Part shown: positions 18,993 to 27,034 of the stretch, piece by piece
How positions within the stretch are numbered: the first letter of the stretch is position 1
Layout: every line of letters begins with the position of its first letter
DNA from: an uncultured Verrucomicrobiales bacterium
GTDB taxonomy: Bacteria > Verrucomicrobiota > Verrucomicrobiia > Limisphaerales > JAYPXF01
DNA length: 32,565 nt
Assembly (NCBI GenBank): GCA_937893495.1
Contig: CALBIE010000823.1
Location: 1-32,565 of the forward strand
Reading direction: 5' to 3'
The notes under the pieces: generated by a model
Told to the model about the DNA's origin: nothing
The model's database searches: none
What the model saw: only the letters and a program-made list of their open reading frames with translations
Translations under genes and position numbers: made by a program

Positions 18993-19075
18993 TCCCCCTC
19001 ACCCCATCCCTCTTCCCCGGCGAGGGAGAGGGTTCCCGGCTTGTCGCGTCGAAGCAGCGCGGAGGCGGAAGTGCG
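18993..19075. repeat. Dispersed repeat family C copy 1
   Basis: CCCCCTCACCCCATCCCTCTTCCCCGGCGAGGGAGAGGGTTCCCGGCTTGTCGCGTCGAAGCAGCGCGGAGGCGGAAG; second copy at 21367. Confidence 0.85.
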
Positions 19076-19188
19076 AGTGAAAAAGGGGGGGCGGGTTCAT
19101 GGGTGCGATGCGCGATCATGGAATCGTGGGGGCTCTCCATGAACCAGCCCGACTTTTTTTCAACACAGAGGCACAGAGGACACAGAGA

Positions 19189-19298
19189 GGAGCGCGGGTC
19201 TGCGACCCGCAGCAACTTCGCCAGACAGGACGCGGACAAAACGAATGGGAGCACTTTCGATTTCGAGGCCTGCTGCGGCTCACAGAGCCGCGCGCGCG
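19189..19298. repeat. Paired-hairpin (REPIN-like) element
   Basis: GGAGCGCGGGTCTGCGACCCGCAGCA ... TGCTGCGGCTCACAGAGCCGCGCGCGC: inverted arms with hairpins GCGGGTC/GACCCGC and GCGGCTC/GAGCCGC. Confidence 0.75.
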
Positions 19299-19313
19299 CT
19301 GTTCAGCAACACC

Positions 19314-19430
19314 CCGGAGCGCCGGCTTGCAGCCGGCTTAAACCGTTGCCTGCCAATGAGACGACTCTGATCGGAATCAATCGTGCGGGACTCCGGCAGC
19401 GAATAAGCCGGCAACATGCCGGCGCTCCGG
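19314..19430. repeat. Paired-hairpin (REPIN-like) element
   Basis: CCGGAGCGCCGGCTTGCAGCCGGC ... GCCGGCAACATGCCGGCGCTCCGG: perfect 13-bp inverted ends, each with its own hairpin. Confidence 0.88.
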
Positions 19431-19479
19431 TTCATGGCCCCGATTCGCATCCAATCGTTGGAGATTTTCCCTCTTCATG

Positions 19480-19529
19480 AACCTCAAAACTGCCCCGTTG
19501 ATTATCAACGGCTTGCACATTTTGAGGTT
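19480..19529. repeat. Nested palindrome
   Basis: Outer AACCTCAAAA / TTTTGAGGTT encloses inner CCGTTGATTATCAACGG. Confidence 0.7.
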
Positions 19530-19704
19530 GCAGGGGTTCAAAGCGCGAATCCTTCGGCGAAATCTCTCCCCGGAGAGAGGGTTTGATAGTGAGGGTGGGA
19601 CGCCACGCTCGGTAGCCGGAAGCGGTTCAACCTGTCTGCGACGATGAGCGTCCGGCGAACTTTTGCTCCCACATCTGATTACAGATTGCCGACTACTGGT
19701 CCAG

Positions 19705-20607
19705 CTAACTCCGCCACTTCAAGTCCGCCCGGTCTCCGTTCCATCGATGCGCCTTCTCGTTGGTGTGGACGGTCAATGCGATTCCATCGGGCCGCATACG
19801 AGCCGTCGTCCAACCCGTCGTGGAGACAGCCTTGTTGCCGACGTAGGAGGTGGCCGGTGTGTTGATGATGTGGATACCCCGATGCTCCGCACGGCTCCAA
19901 TGATGAATGTGGCCGTGGACATAGGCCTTCACGTGGCGGCGTTTCTCCAGCATGTCCCAGAGCGGCTGCGAGTCAATCAGGCCACCCGGGAAATGGATTG
20001 GATCACCGCCCAACCGAGGGTTGTGATGAGTCACGATGATGGCTGGTTTTTCCGCGTGCGCATCGAGCGCTGCCGTAAGCCATTTCATTTGCCCCGGACC
20101 AATCTCGCCCTGCGTCACCATTGTTTTGATCAGCGAATCGAGCAGAAAAAAATTGGCATGGCGGGTCTGCACGATGGAGATGTGGCGGGACTCGACGATT
20201 GGCTTGTCTGGTTTTTCCTCTTTGAGAATGCCGTAAAACACTTCGCGATTGTCGTGATTCCCGAGCGTGAGATGAACGTTTAGTTTCGCCGTTCGAAGCG
20301 GTTTTACGAGCCGGGCGAAATGCCGGTAGTCACCGGGTTGGCCGTCCTTCAACGCGAGATCACCATTGATCAAAACGGCGGCCGGTTGCCGTTTGAGTGC
20401 GATAAGTTCGTCGATGACTTCGCGGAAATGACTGGGCACCGGGGAATTGGGCGGATGCTTTTCCCCAATGTGCGTGTCGTTGAGCAGGTAAACGAGGTCG
20501 TCATCAAGGTCGGTTCCGAAAGCCGGACGCGCACTGAAAGTGGCCAGACCGGCACCGAGGGTGCTGAGGAATTCGCGACGACTCTGCCGGGTCAGATGAA
20601 TTGGCAT
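19705..20607 (-). CDS. Calcineurin-like metallophosphoesterase with TAT-type signal
   Basis: MPIHLTRQSRREFLSTLGAGLATFSARPAFG; YLLNDTHIG; VLINGDLALKDG; LTLGNHDNREVF; IIVTHHNPR; VHGHIHHWS. Confidence 0.9.
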   Translation of the reverse strand: MPIHLTRQSRREFLSTLGAGLATFSARPAFGTDLDDDLVYLLNDTHIGEKHPPNSPVPSHFREVIDELIALKRQPAAVLINGDLALKDGQPGDYRHFARLVKPLRTAKLNVHLTLGNHDNREVFYGILKEEKPDKPIVESRHISIVQTRHANFFLLDSLIKTMVTQGEIGPGQMKWLTAALDAHAEKPAIIVTHHNPRLGGDPIHFPGGLIDSQPLWDMLEKRRHVKAYVHGHIHHWSRAEHRGIHIINTPATSYVGNKAVSTTGWTTARMRPDGIALTVHTNEKAHRWNGDRADLKWRS

Positions 20608-20741
20608 TGCTGAGGAATCGGGCACCGAGAGCTTTCCGTCAAGCGGTTTGCCGGCGTTATGCCAGTCTCGGTCTCGAAATTCGATCAGGAATATTCATGC
20701 AGATATTGCCAGTCATCACCTTTCGATTCTATGCTTGGCCA

Positions 20742-21497
20742 ATGCGCGCGGCGTTTAAAGATTGGGCGGTAGTCGTCGATGCTCTTGGGCACGGAGAACA
20801 AATCTTAATACTTCGCAAGGGTGGGATTGCCGAAGGCAAGGGCGGCTTCAGGCTGGAACACGACGAATTTCTTCTCTTCCCGACGCTCTATCATCAGCAA
20901 GGCGAAATGGTGATTCCGTCTGCCCGGAGCCGCTACGACGAACTTGCGGAAAACTTTCCACCCGAGGATATCCTTCGGCTCGAATACTTTGCCCGCGTAG
21001 TTGATTCGCGGGAAATCAGATCGTTGGATGATGCCCGACGATTGGCGGAGCAGCACATCTGGCGTGATCAGGTCATCGAGGAGCGTTTCGAGTGGGGCAA
21101 GGAACAAAAAATCTTCGCCATTGCTCTCCGGGTGTTTCGGTTGCCTGAGCCGGTTGAATTGCCGTTGCTGAAGGAATACGGCGGCTGTAAATCGTGGATT
21201 GAGTTGAACGAGGAAATCGACACCTCCCAATCCACGCCCGCCCTCGACGACGCACTATTCGCAAGTCGATTGAACGAATTCCGCGAAACCCTTCGGGCAC
21301 CCTCGCCCGCGCTCGGGGAGAGCATCACTGAGTCGCAATCCGCAGTTTGTCCCACTGAACCAGGACGCCCCCTCACCCCGTCCCTCTCCCCCGGTGGGGG
21401 AGAGGGTGCCCGACTTGTCGCGCCGAAGCGGCGCAGGGGCGGAAGGGCGGACGCGGGGGCGGAAGGGCGTCCCGGTTTATGGATCGGGATGGAGTGA
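20742..21497 (+). CDS. DUF1802-family protein with repeat-derived C-terminal tail
   Basis: MRAAFKDWAVVVDALGHGEQILILRKGGIAEGKGGFRLEHDEFLLFPTLYHQQGE...; the tail after about 21360 is translated dispersed repeat family C. Confidence 0.75.
   Translation: MRAAFKDWAVVVDALGHGEQILILRKGGIAEGKGGFRLEHDEFLLFPTLYHQQGEMVIPSARSRYDELAENFPPEDILRLEYFARVVDSREIRSLDDARRLAEQHIWRDQVIEERFEWGKEQKIFAIALRVFRLPEPVELPLLKEYGGCKSWIELNEEIDTSQSTPALDDALFASRLNEFRETLRAPSPALGESITESQSAVCPTEPGRPLTPSLSPGGGEGARLVAPKRRRGGRADAGAEGRPGLWIGME
21367..21450. repeat. Dispersed repeat family C copy 2
   Basis: GCCCCCTCACCCCGTCCCTCTCCCCCGGTGGGGGAGAGGGTGCCCGACTTGTCGCGCCGAAGCGGCGCAGGGGCGGAAG. Confidence 0.85.
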
Positions 21498-21551
21498 GGG
21501 GACCCTGAACCAAGCGCGAATCGAGACACACAATCCGTGAATTCTCCCGCC

Positions 21552-22127
21552 ATGAAGCCGCCTTTTATTCTTGCCTCGGGTTCGCCGCGCCGTGCCCAGT
21601 TGCTGCGCGAACTGGAATTGGACTTCAGCGTGGTCGTCAGTGACGCACCGGAAGCTGAGCACGAGCATCTGACCGCCCGTGAGCTCGCTCAGCTCAACGC
21701 CTATCGCAAGGCGCACGCAGTTGCCAAGTTGCATCCTCAAGCCGTGGTGCTCGGGGCAGATACGGTCGTGTGCCTTGGCACTCGGCACTTTGGCAAACCC
21801 CGGGACATCAAAGAGGCGATTGAAATGCTCCGCGCTCTTTCCGGACAGATTCACCAGGTGGTGACGGGTTGCTGTCTCGCCCTGTTGGAAGACCACCGGT
21901 GCCGAATTTTTTCGGATCAGACGGCCGTCCGATTCCTGAAGTTGAACACCACCACAATTCACCGTTATCTCCGCTCCATCAATCCGCTGGACAAAGCAGG
22001 TGGCTACGCCATTCAGGAGCATGCCGGCCTGATTGTGGACCGGATTACCGGCTCCTTCACGAATGTCATGGGTCTGCCGACCGAGGTGTTGGTGGAGGAA
22101 TTAAAAGTATTCGGCATCGTCGATTGA
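21552..22127 (+). CDS. maf: Maf-like nucleoside triphosphate pyrophosphatase
   Basis: MKPPFILASGSPRRAQLLRELELDF; VLGADTVVCL; LSGQIHQVVTGCCL; DKAGGYAIQEHAGLIVDRITGSFTNVMGLPTE. Confidence 0.95.
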   Translation: MKPPFILASGSPRRAQLLRELELDFSVVVSDAPEAEHEHLTARELAQLNAYRKAHAVAKLHPQAVVLGADTVVCLGTRHFGKPRDIKEAIEMLRALSGQIHQVVTGCCLALLEDHRCRIFSDQTAVRFLKLNTTTIHRYLRSINPLDKAGGYAIQEHAGLIVDRITGSFTNVMGLPTEVLVEELKVFGIVD

Positions 22128-22134
22128 AATCGTT

Positions 22135-22260
22135 ATGTTTCAAGGCATGGCAGCTCCTAGTTACCTTCTGATTCCCATCATCATCGGCGGAGTCGTCCTT
22201 GTTTTCGGGCTCATATTTGCCCTTTGGAAAAGCTTCGGCGGCGACAAGAAAGACGAATGA
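22135..22260 (+). CDS. 41-aa single-transmembrane small protein
   Basis: MFQGMAAPSYLLIPIIIGGVVLVFGLIFALWKSFGGDKKDE*: one TM helix plus lysine-rich tail, 7 nt after maf; below the ORF-track length cutoff. Confidence 0.55.
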   Translation: MFQGMAAPSYLLIPIIIGGVVLVFGLIFALWKSFGGDKKDE

Positions 22261-22384
22261 AGATGGGTCTGCGCGATGTACATTGCGCTTGTTTCGCGAA
22301 TGACGCGGGCCGGGACCAGTGGGGTTGAAAAAGCGAATTCCTGCTGGCAATGGCACCTCGCCGGCTGAATAGTTCCCAATAGCC

Positions 22385-23395
22385 ATGAAAGCGTATCGTA
22401 ACACTTTGCGTCTTTTCACGCTGCTGGCGGTGGCGGCTTTCTCGGTCTGCCGCGCCGGCGAAAAGGCGAAGGCGCCCCCCGTCAAGCCACCGACGGACGC
22501 GGAACTCCGCACCGTGATTTCCAAGGGGCTCGGCTTTCTTGCGAAGGAAGGCGACGAATGGATGGCAGCCAAAAACTGCAACAGTTGCCATCACCTGCCC
22601 GAGTTGCTCTGGAGCCATCGCGAGGCCAAGCGACGTGGCTTTGCCGTTGACTCGAAGAAATTCGATGAATGGCTGGCGTGGTCAATCGAGCGCGCGACGG
22701 ACAAAAAGCCGGGAGTTGAGGAGGCCGCGCTCCTGATTCTGGCCATGCCGGAGCGATCCGCTCCAGACCTGACAAAACTGCTCGCTGCCGCGCAAAAATC
22801 GGATGGCTCATGGAACCCCTCCGGGCAGTTCGCGACCATGCAGAAGCGCGGCGCACCCGATGCGAAGGACAGTTCCACGCGCCTCAACCTCATCGCCCTC
22901 GCGACGCCGCAGCCGGCATTGCCCGAGTCCGATTCCGCGCGGTCGAAGGCCCGCGCCATGCTTCAGAATATAGACGCGGCCACTTCCATGGAATCGCTCG
23001 TACTCCGCAGCTTCTACGCCCGCCGATTTGGCAAGCCGGACGAGGTGAATGCCCTGCGCGATAAGATCCTGAAACTACAGCGTGGCGACGGCGGCTGGAG
23101 TTCGATCATTGGGGAAAACATGAGTGATCCACTTGCAACGGGCCTGGTGCTCTACGCCATGGAGCCTTCATCGTCCGAGCCACCCACCGCGGACGCCATC
23201 GCCCGCGCGCAGAGCTGGTTGCTCAAGACGCAGTGCGACGACGGCAGTTGGCCTATTGACATCACGCATATCAGCAAGATGGATCGCAGTGCTCCCGCGA
23301 AGGCCAAGTCATTCAAAGAAGCCACCGACATCTACACGTACTGGGGCAGTTCCTGGGCGACGATTGGATTGTTGCAGGGTGTGCCGGTGAAGTAG
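22385..23395 (+). CDS. Secreted prenyltransferase/squalene-oxidase-repeat (alpha-alpha toroid) protein with a CxxCH motif
   Basis: Signal-like N-terminus; NCNSCHHLPELLWSH (CxxCH); QW-like repeats QKSDGSWNPSG, QRGDGGWSS, QCDDGSWPID. Confidence 0.75.
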   Translation: MKAYRNTLRLFTLLAVAAFSVCRAGEKAKAPPVKPPTDAELRTVISKGLGFLAKEGDEWMAAKNCNSCHHLPELLWSHREAKRRGFAVDSKKFDEWLAWSIERATDKKPGVEEAALLILAMPERSAPDLTKLLAAAQKSDGSWNPSGQFATMQKRGAPDAKDSSTRLNLIALATPQPALPESDSARSKARAMLQNIDAATSMESLVLRSFYARRFGKPDEVNALRDKILKLQRGDGGWSSIIGENMSDPLATGLVLYAMEPSSSEPPTADAIARAQSWLLKTQCDDGSWPIDITHISKMDRSAPAKAKSFKEATDIYTYWGSSWATIGLLQGVPVK

Positions 23396-23574
23396 CCTAC
23401 GCTTCCTTTTGAAGCCGGCTACAGCGCAGGGGCGTGTCCATCCCGTGAATTTGGGATTGAAGAAACGGAAGGCGTGCGGAAGCGGTGAGCTTGAATAGCG
23501 ATTTCTGGCTGCAACTCAACCTCAGCCGGTCTGGAATGACCTCGTTCCCGACATCATTCGTGAGAGACAGTATC

Positions 23575-24876
23575 ATGGACAGAGTTACCGGCCGGTTCCG
23601 GATTGCCCGACGGTTTGCCGCGCTTACGTTGGTATTGCAACTCGCGTTGGTAATCCAAGCGGAGGATTGGCCTCAGTTCCGCGGGCCGAACCGGGACGGT
23701 GTCTGGAACGAAACCGGCATTCTGCAAACTTTCCCGGCCGAAGGCTTGAAATTCCGCTGGCGCGCGCCGGTGGGACCGGGACACTCCAGTCCCGTGGTCG
23801 CTCGCGGCCGTGTCTATGTCACTGACCGCGAAACACAGAAGCCCAAGGCGTGGGAGCGCATTCACTGTTTTGACGAGAAAACCGGGAAGCCGATCTGGAC
23901 GTATCGGGACGAGGTGAATTTCCCCCATTCCTTTGATCCAAAGAACCCGACCGGTCCTTGTCCGACGCCCATCATTGAGGGCGACCGAGTCTTCACTCTG
24001 GGCACGACGGGCCATCTGTTGTGTCTCGATGCGGGGAATGGCCGTGTGGTTTGGAAAATGATTCTCACTGACGACTATGGGTTGATTGAGGCTCCGAACC
24101 TCACGCCCTGCCCGTTGATTGAAGGCGACCTGCTGATCCTTGTCATCGGTGGCAAACCGGGCGCGTGCGTCGTCGCATTCGACAAACGCACGGGCAAGGA
24201 GGTTTGGCGCGCGCTCGATGATCCCCCACGCGCTTTCAGTTCGCCCATCGTCGTCAGCGCCGGCGGGCAGAGACAATTGATCGTGTGGACTCCGAAAGGC
24301 GTGACATCTTTGAATCCCTCGACCGGCCAGATTTGGTGGCGAGAGAGACTCGACACGCGCGAAGACTACGCGGGGGCAAGTCCAGTTTTCCAGGGCGACT
24401 CGTTGTTGATCAGCGGACTGATGTTCCAACTCGACCGCGACAAACCGGCCGCATCCGTGCTCTGGCCGGAGAGGAAAGTCCTGTCGCTCCGGATTTTGAG
24501 CAATACCTGCATGCCGGCGATTCTGGGCGGGCAGATCTACGCTGCGGACATGAACGGTCGCCTGATCTGCCTCGACGCCGGCACAGGCGAGCGCCTTTGG
24601 GAAATCGACAAGGTAACCGGCCCGCAAAAATACGGGGCGATTCATCTGACTCCCAACGGGGAATCCGTCCTGCTTTTCACCGACCAGGGAAACCTCATCC
24701 GCGCCCGGCTCAATCGAAAGGGTTATCATGAACTAAGCCGGGTTCATCTGGTGGACCCGACTTTCCTGGTCGGTGGCCGGAAACTGGTCTGGGCCCCACC
24801 GGCTTTCGCCAATGGACATGTGTTTGCACGTAATGGCAAAGAACTGGTCTGCGCCTCGCTGGTGGCGAAGCCTTGA
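23575..24876 (+). CDS. Secreted PQQ-like beta-propeller protein
   Basis: EDWPQFRGPNRDGVWNETG; repeated blade motifs (CFDEKTGKPIW, CLDAGNGRVVWK, AFDKRTGKEVWR, CLDAGTGERLWE). Confidence 0.88.
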   Translation: MDRVTGRFRIARRFAALTLVLQLALVIQAEDWPQFRGPNRDGVWNETGILQTFPAEGLKFRWRAPVGPGHSSPVVARGRVYVTDRETQKPKAWERIHCFDEKTGKPIWTYRDEVNFPHSFDPKNPTGPCPTPIIEGDRVFTLGTTGHLLCLDAGNGRVVWKMILTDDYGLIEAPNLTPCPLIEGDLLILVIGGKPGACVVAFDKRTGKEVWRALDDPPRAFSSPIVVSAGGQRQLIVWTPKGVTSLNPSTGQIWWRERLDTREDYAGASPVFQGDSLLISGLMFQLDRDKPAASVLWPERKVLSLRILSNTCMPAILGGQIYAADMNGRLICLDAGTGERLWEIDKVTGPQKYGAIHLTPNGESVLLFTDQGNLIRARLNRKGYHELSRVHLVDPTFLVGGRKLVWAPPAFANGHVFARNGKELVCASLVAKP

Positions 24877-24976
24877 GCGAGCCGGCGATGCAGCACAGCC
24901 GGTAAATATTATTCTTCGGGCGTGCTACTACCGAGTAGACTATATTGAGGCAGCCCCGATCCGGACCTGCACAGCT

Positions 24977-26218
24977 TCACGGAAGGTTGCCAACTGTAAA
25001 AGGTCCCGCCATCCCGAACTGATTTCCAAATTGACCGATGAGGTTTCCCTTGCACGTGCCGGAAGAAGCGTCCGTAAATGTGAAGCTCAGGTCCACTTGA
25101 GTGATCGGCTCCCCGGAGGAAAGAACGAGGCCACTCACCGAACCCGTAAGGCGACCTCGATAGGCTTCTTGTGTCCAGTTATAGGCGATGATGGGGAATG
25201 TTCCCGTTGACAGACTCGTGGAATAGCTGCCGCTCGCGGCATTGGCCAAATCCCACGTGAAGGTGAATTGGCGGGGATCCGTCACGACGATGCGTTTCCC
25301 GTTCATGGTCGGCGGAGTTTGCAACGCGTCGGGATACTGCACCTTGCTGACGATGAAGAATTTCTTCGATACATCGGTGGCCACTGCGGTCACATCGCGC
25401 CCGGTTTGCGAGGGCGGTGCGATGTAAAATTCCGAGCCGCTCAACTGTTGCCAATTGGCGAGGTCTGGCGAGTGGAAAACAAAATACTCGGCATCGTCCG
25501 ACTGCGGGTAATCGAGCCGGTACGTTGAGGCGTTTCGTAGAAGTGTTGGAATGGTGTCCACCACGGTGGGAAGACTTTGCGCGTCGGGGTCGAACGCCTG
25601 AGCCGCCGTACCCACCCGTATGATCGTGGCACGCTCGATGACATCACCTGCCTGCACGGATTGGGCGATAGACAAGTTTTCCACGACCTCCCCAAAGACG
25701 CTATGGACGTCATCCAACCAGGGGGTCGCGCCGAGCGTCACAAAGAATTGGCTGCTATTCGAGTTCAGACCGCTGTTGGCCATGGAGAGAATACCTGCTT
25801 TTGAATGGCGGAGGCTCGGATGAAACTCATCCTTGATGGTGTAGCCCGGGCCATCAGTTCCCAGGCCATTCGGAGAGCCTCCTTGAATGACAAAGCCCGC
25901 AACGACACGGTGAAAAGTGATGCCATCGTAGAATGGCTTCCGGCTTGCACTGCCGGTTCTGAAATCCAGCCAACCGCCCGAGCCCGTTGCCAACCTGACG
26001 AAGTTAGCAGTGGTGCGCGGGGCCAGTTGGTAATTCAGGCTGCAGGTAAAATCACCCAGGTTCACAGCAGCACGCTTGATGGTGAATGTGACGTAAAGTC
26101 CATCCGCCGACGGGACAGCTCTCAGGTCATTTGCCAGAGGGGAAAGTGCCGCAAGAAAGAGCACGGCCAGTGTAATCAGTTTACGATTTCCGGGTAATAT
26201 ATTTCTGCACACCCACAT
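24977..26218 (-). CDS. Secreted cyclophilin-type peptidyl-prolyl isomerase with C-terminal extension
   Basis: NFVRLATG; YDGITFHRVVAGFVIQGGSPNGLGTDGPGYTIKDEF; GILSMANSGLNSNSSQFFVTLG; HSVFGEVVE. The C-terminal ~230 aa are unrelated to the PPIase. Confidence 0.9.
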   Translation of the reverse strand: MWVCRNILPGNRKLITLAVLFLAALSPLANDLRAVPSADGLYVTFTIKRAAVNLGDFTCSLNYQLAPRTTANFVRLATGSGGWLDFRTGSASRKPFYDGITFHRVVAGFVIQGGSPNGLGTDGPGYTIKDEFHPSLRHSKAGILSMANSGLNSNSSQFFVTLGATPWLDDVHSVFGEVVENLSIAQSVQAGDVIERATIIRVGTAAQAFDPDAQSLPTVVDTIPTLLRNASTYRLDYPQSDDAEYFVFHSPDLANWQQLSGSEFYIAPPSQTGRDVTAVATDVSKKFFIVSKVQYPDALQTPPTMNGKRIVVTDPRQFTFTWDLANAASGSYSTSLSTGTFPIIAYNWTQEAYRGRLTGSVSGLVLSSGEPITQVDLSFTFTDASSGTCKGNLIGQFGNQFGMAGPFTVGNLP

Positions 26219-26381
26219 ACCTGATTCCAGACCGTGGCAGGGCGTCCGTTTTTTGTAAACCGCGACGACTGTTCTGACGTGCGATTGAAAACAAATGAAA
26301 TTGGCGTGACTCGGTCGATTGAGCGCGTGCTGCCTCCGAAATGGATAACCGTGCCGTGCTAGCCGATTGGGATGCTTGGTG

Positions 26382-26453
26382 GCCACGCCGGGTGACGTTA
26401 CGCGCCCAAAGCCGCGCGGCTTGTTGTAGGCCGGGTGCCCCACCCGGCGTGGC
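26382..26453. repeat. Inverted repeat, family B copy 1
   Basis: GCCACGCCGGGTG (26382-26394) / CACCCGGCGTGGC (26441-26453), with hairpin GCCGGGTGCCCCACCCGGC. Confidence 0.85.
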
Positions 26454-26564
26454 GCCAACCCGGTAAGAGCGCGCTCCGCGCGGTAATCGGAACAAAATTA
26501 CCCGGCATGTTTTCTCCAGGTTCGCGTGTTCAGGAAAAGGGAACTGGTCGCTTCGAAAAAAATC

Positions 26565-26966
26565 TCACCCGCCGGCAAACACCGGACGAAAACCCGCCTC
26601 GCTCAGAATACGGGCGACCTCGGTGCGTCGGTCCCCCTGGATTTCAATCCGTCCTTCCTTGACCGTGCCGCCGGTGCCACAGGTCTTTTGCATCGCCTTG
26701 GCCAGCTTCTCCTTTTCCGGCAGACCGATGCCCACGAAACCCGTGACGACTGTCACCGTCTTTCCGCCGCGATGAGCCGTGTGGCGGATAATGTCCACGC
26801 GTCCGCGGCTCTTGCGGGTTTTGGCAGACGCGGCTGGCACCTGGCCGACGGCCTCGCCGGACGGGTCAGCGGAAGCTTGCGGCAGCCCCACGTTACTCAG
26901 CCCGGCGAATGGATTCTGACCAAAGCGTTCACCGCCATCGATGGGAATACGTTTCTTGCCACTCAC
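26565..26966 (-). CDS. SUI1/eIF1-family translation initiation factor-like protein (YciH-like)
   Basis: KSRGRVDIIRHTAHRGGKTVTVVTGFVGIG...LAKAMQKTCGTGGTVKEGRIEIQGDRRTEVARILSEAGFR. Confidence 0.93.
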   Translation of the reverse strand: MSGKKRIPIDGGERFGQNPFAGLSNVGLPQASADPSGEAVGQVPAASAKTRKSRGRVDIIRHTAHRGGKTVTVVTGFVGIGLPEKEKLAKAMQKTCGTGGTVKEGRIEIQGDRRTEVARILSEAGFRPVFAGG

Positions 26967-27034
26967 GGGCAGGCATTCTTTGCCGAACCATCCACTCGAT
27001 GCAATTCCGGAGAACCGGGTGAGATCAGCCGATT

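Noticed and set aside
18853-19254. N-terminal extension of the 16681-19254 ORF
   Set aside because: Translates dispersed repeat family C (PSPGKRDGVRG...) and lies upstream of a good signal peptide beginning at GTG 18852.
19511-19560. tRNA T-arm-like string GGGGTTCAAAGC
   Set aside because: No matching acceptor, D or anticodon arms could be assembled.
21068-21553. 161-aa minus-strand ORF
   Set aside because: Antisense to DUF1802 and containing the repeat-derived FGATSRAPSPPPGERDGVRG peptide; a known kind of spurious ORF.
23554-24729. 391-aa minus-strand ORF
   Set aside because: Antisense shadow of the PQQ-like propeller gene.
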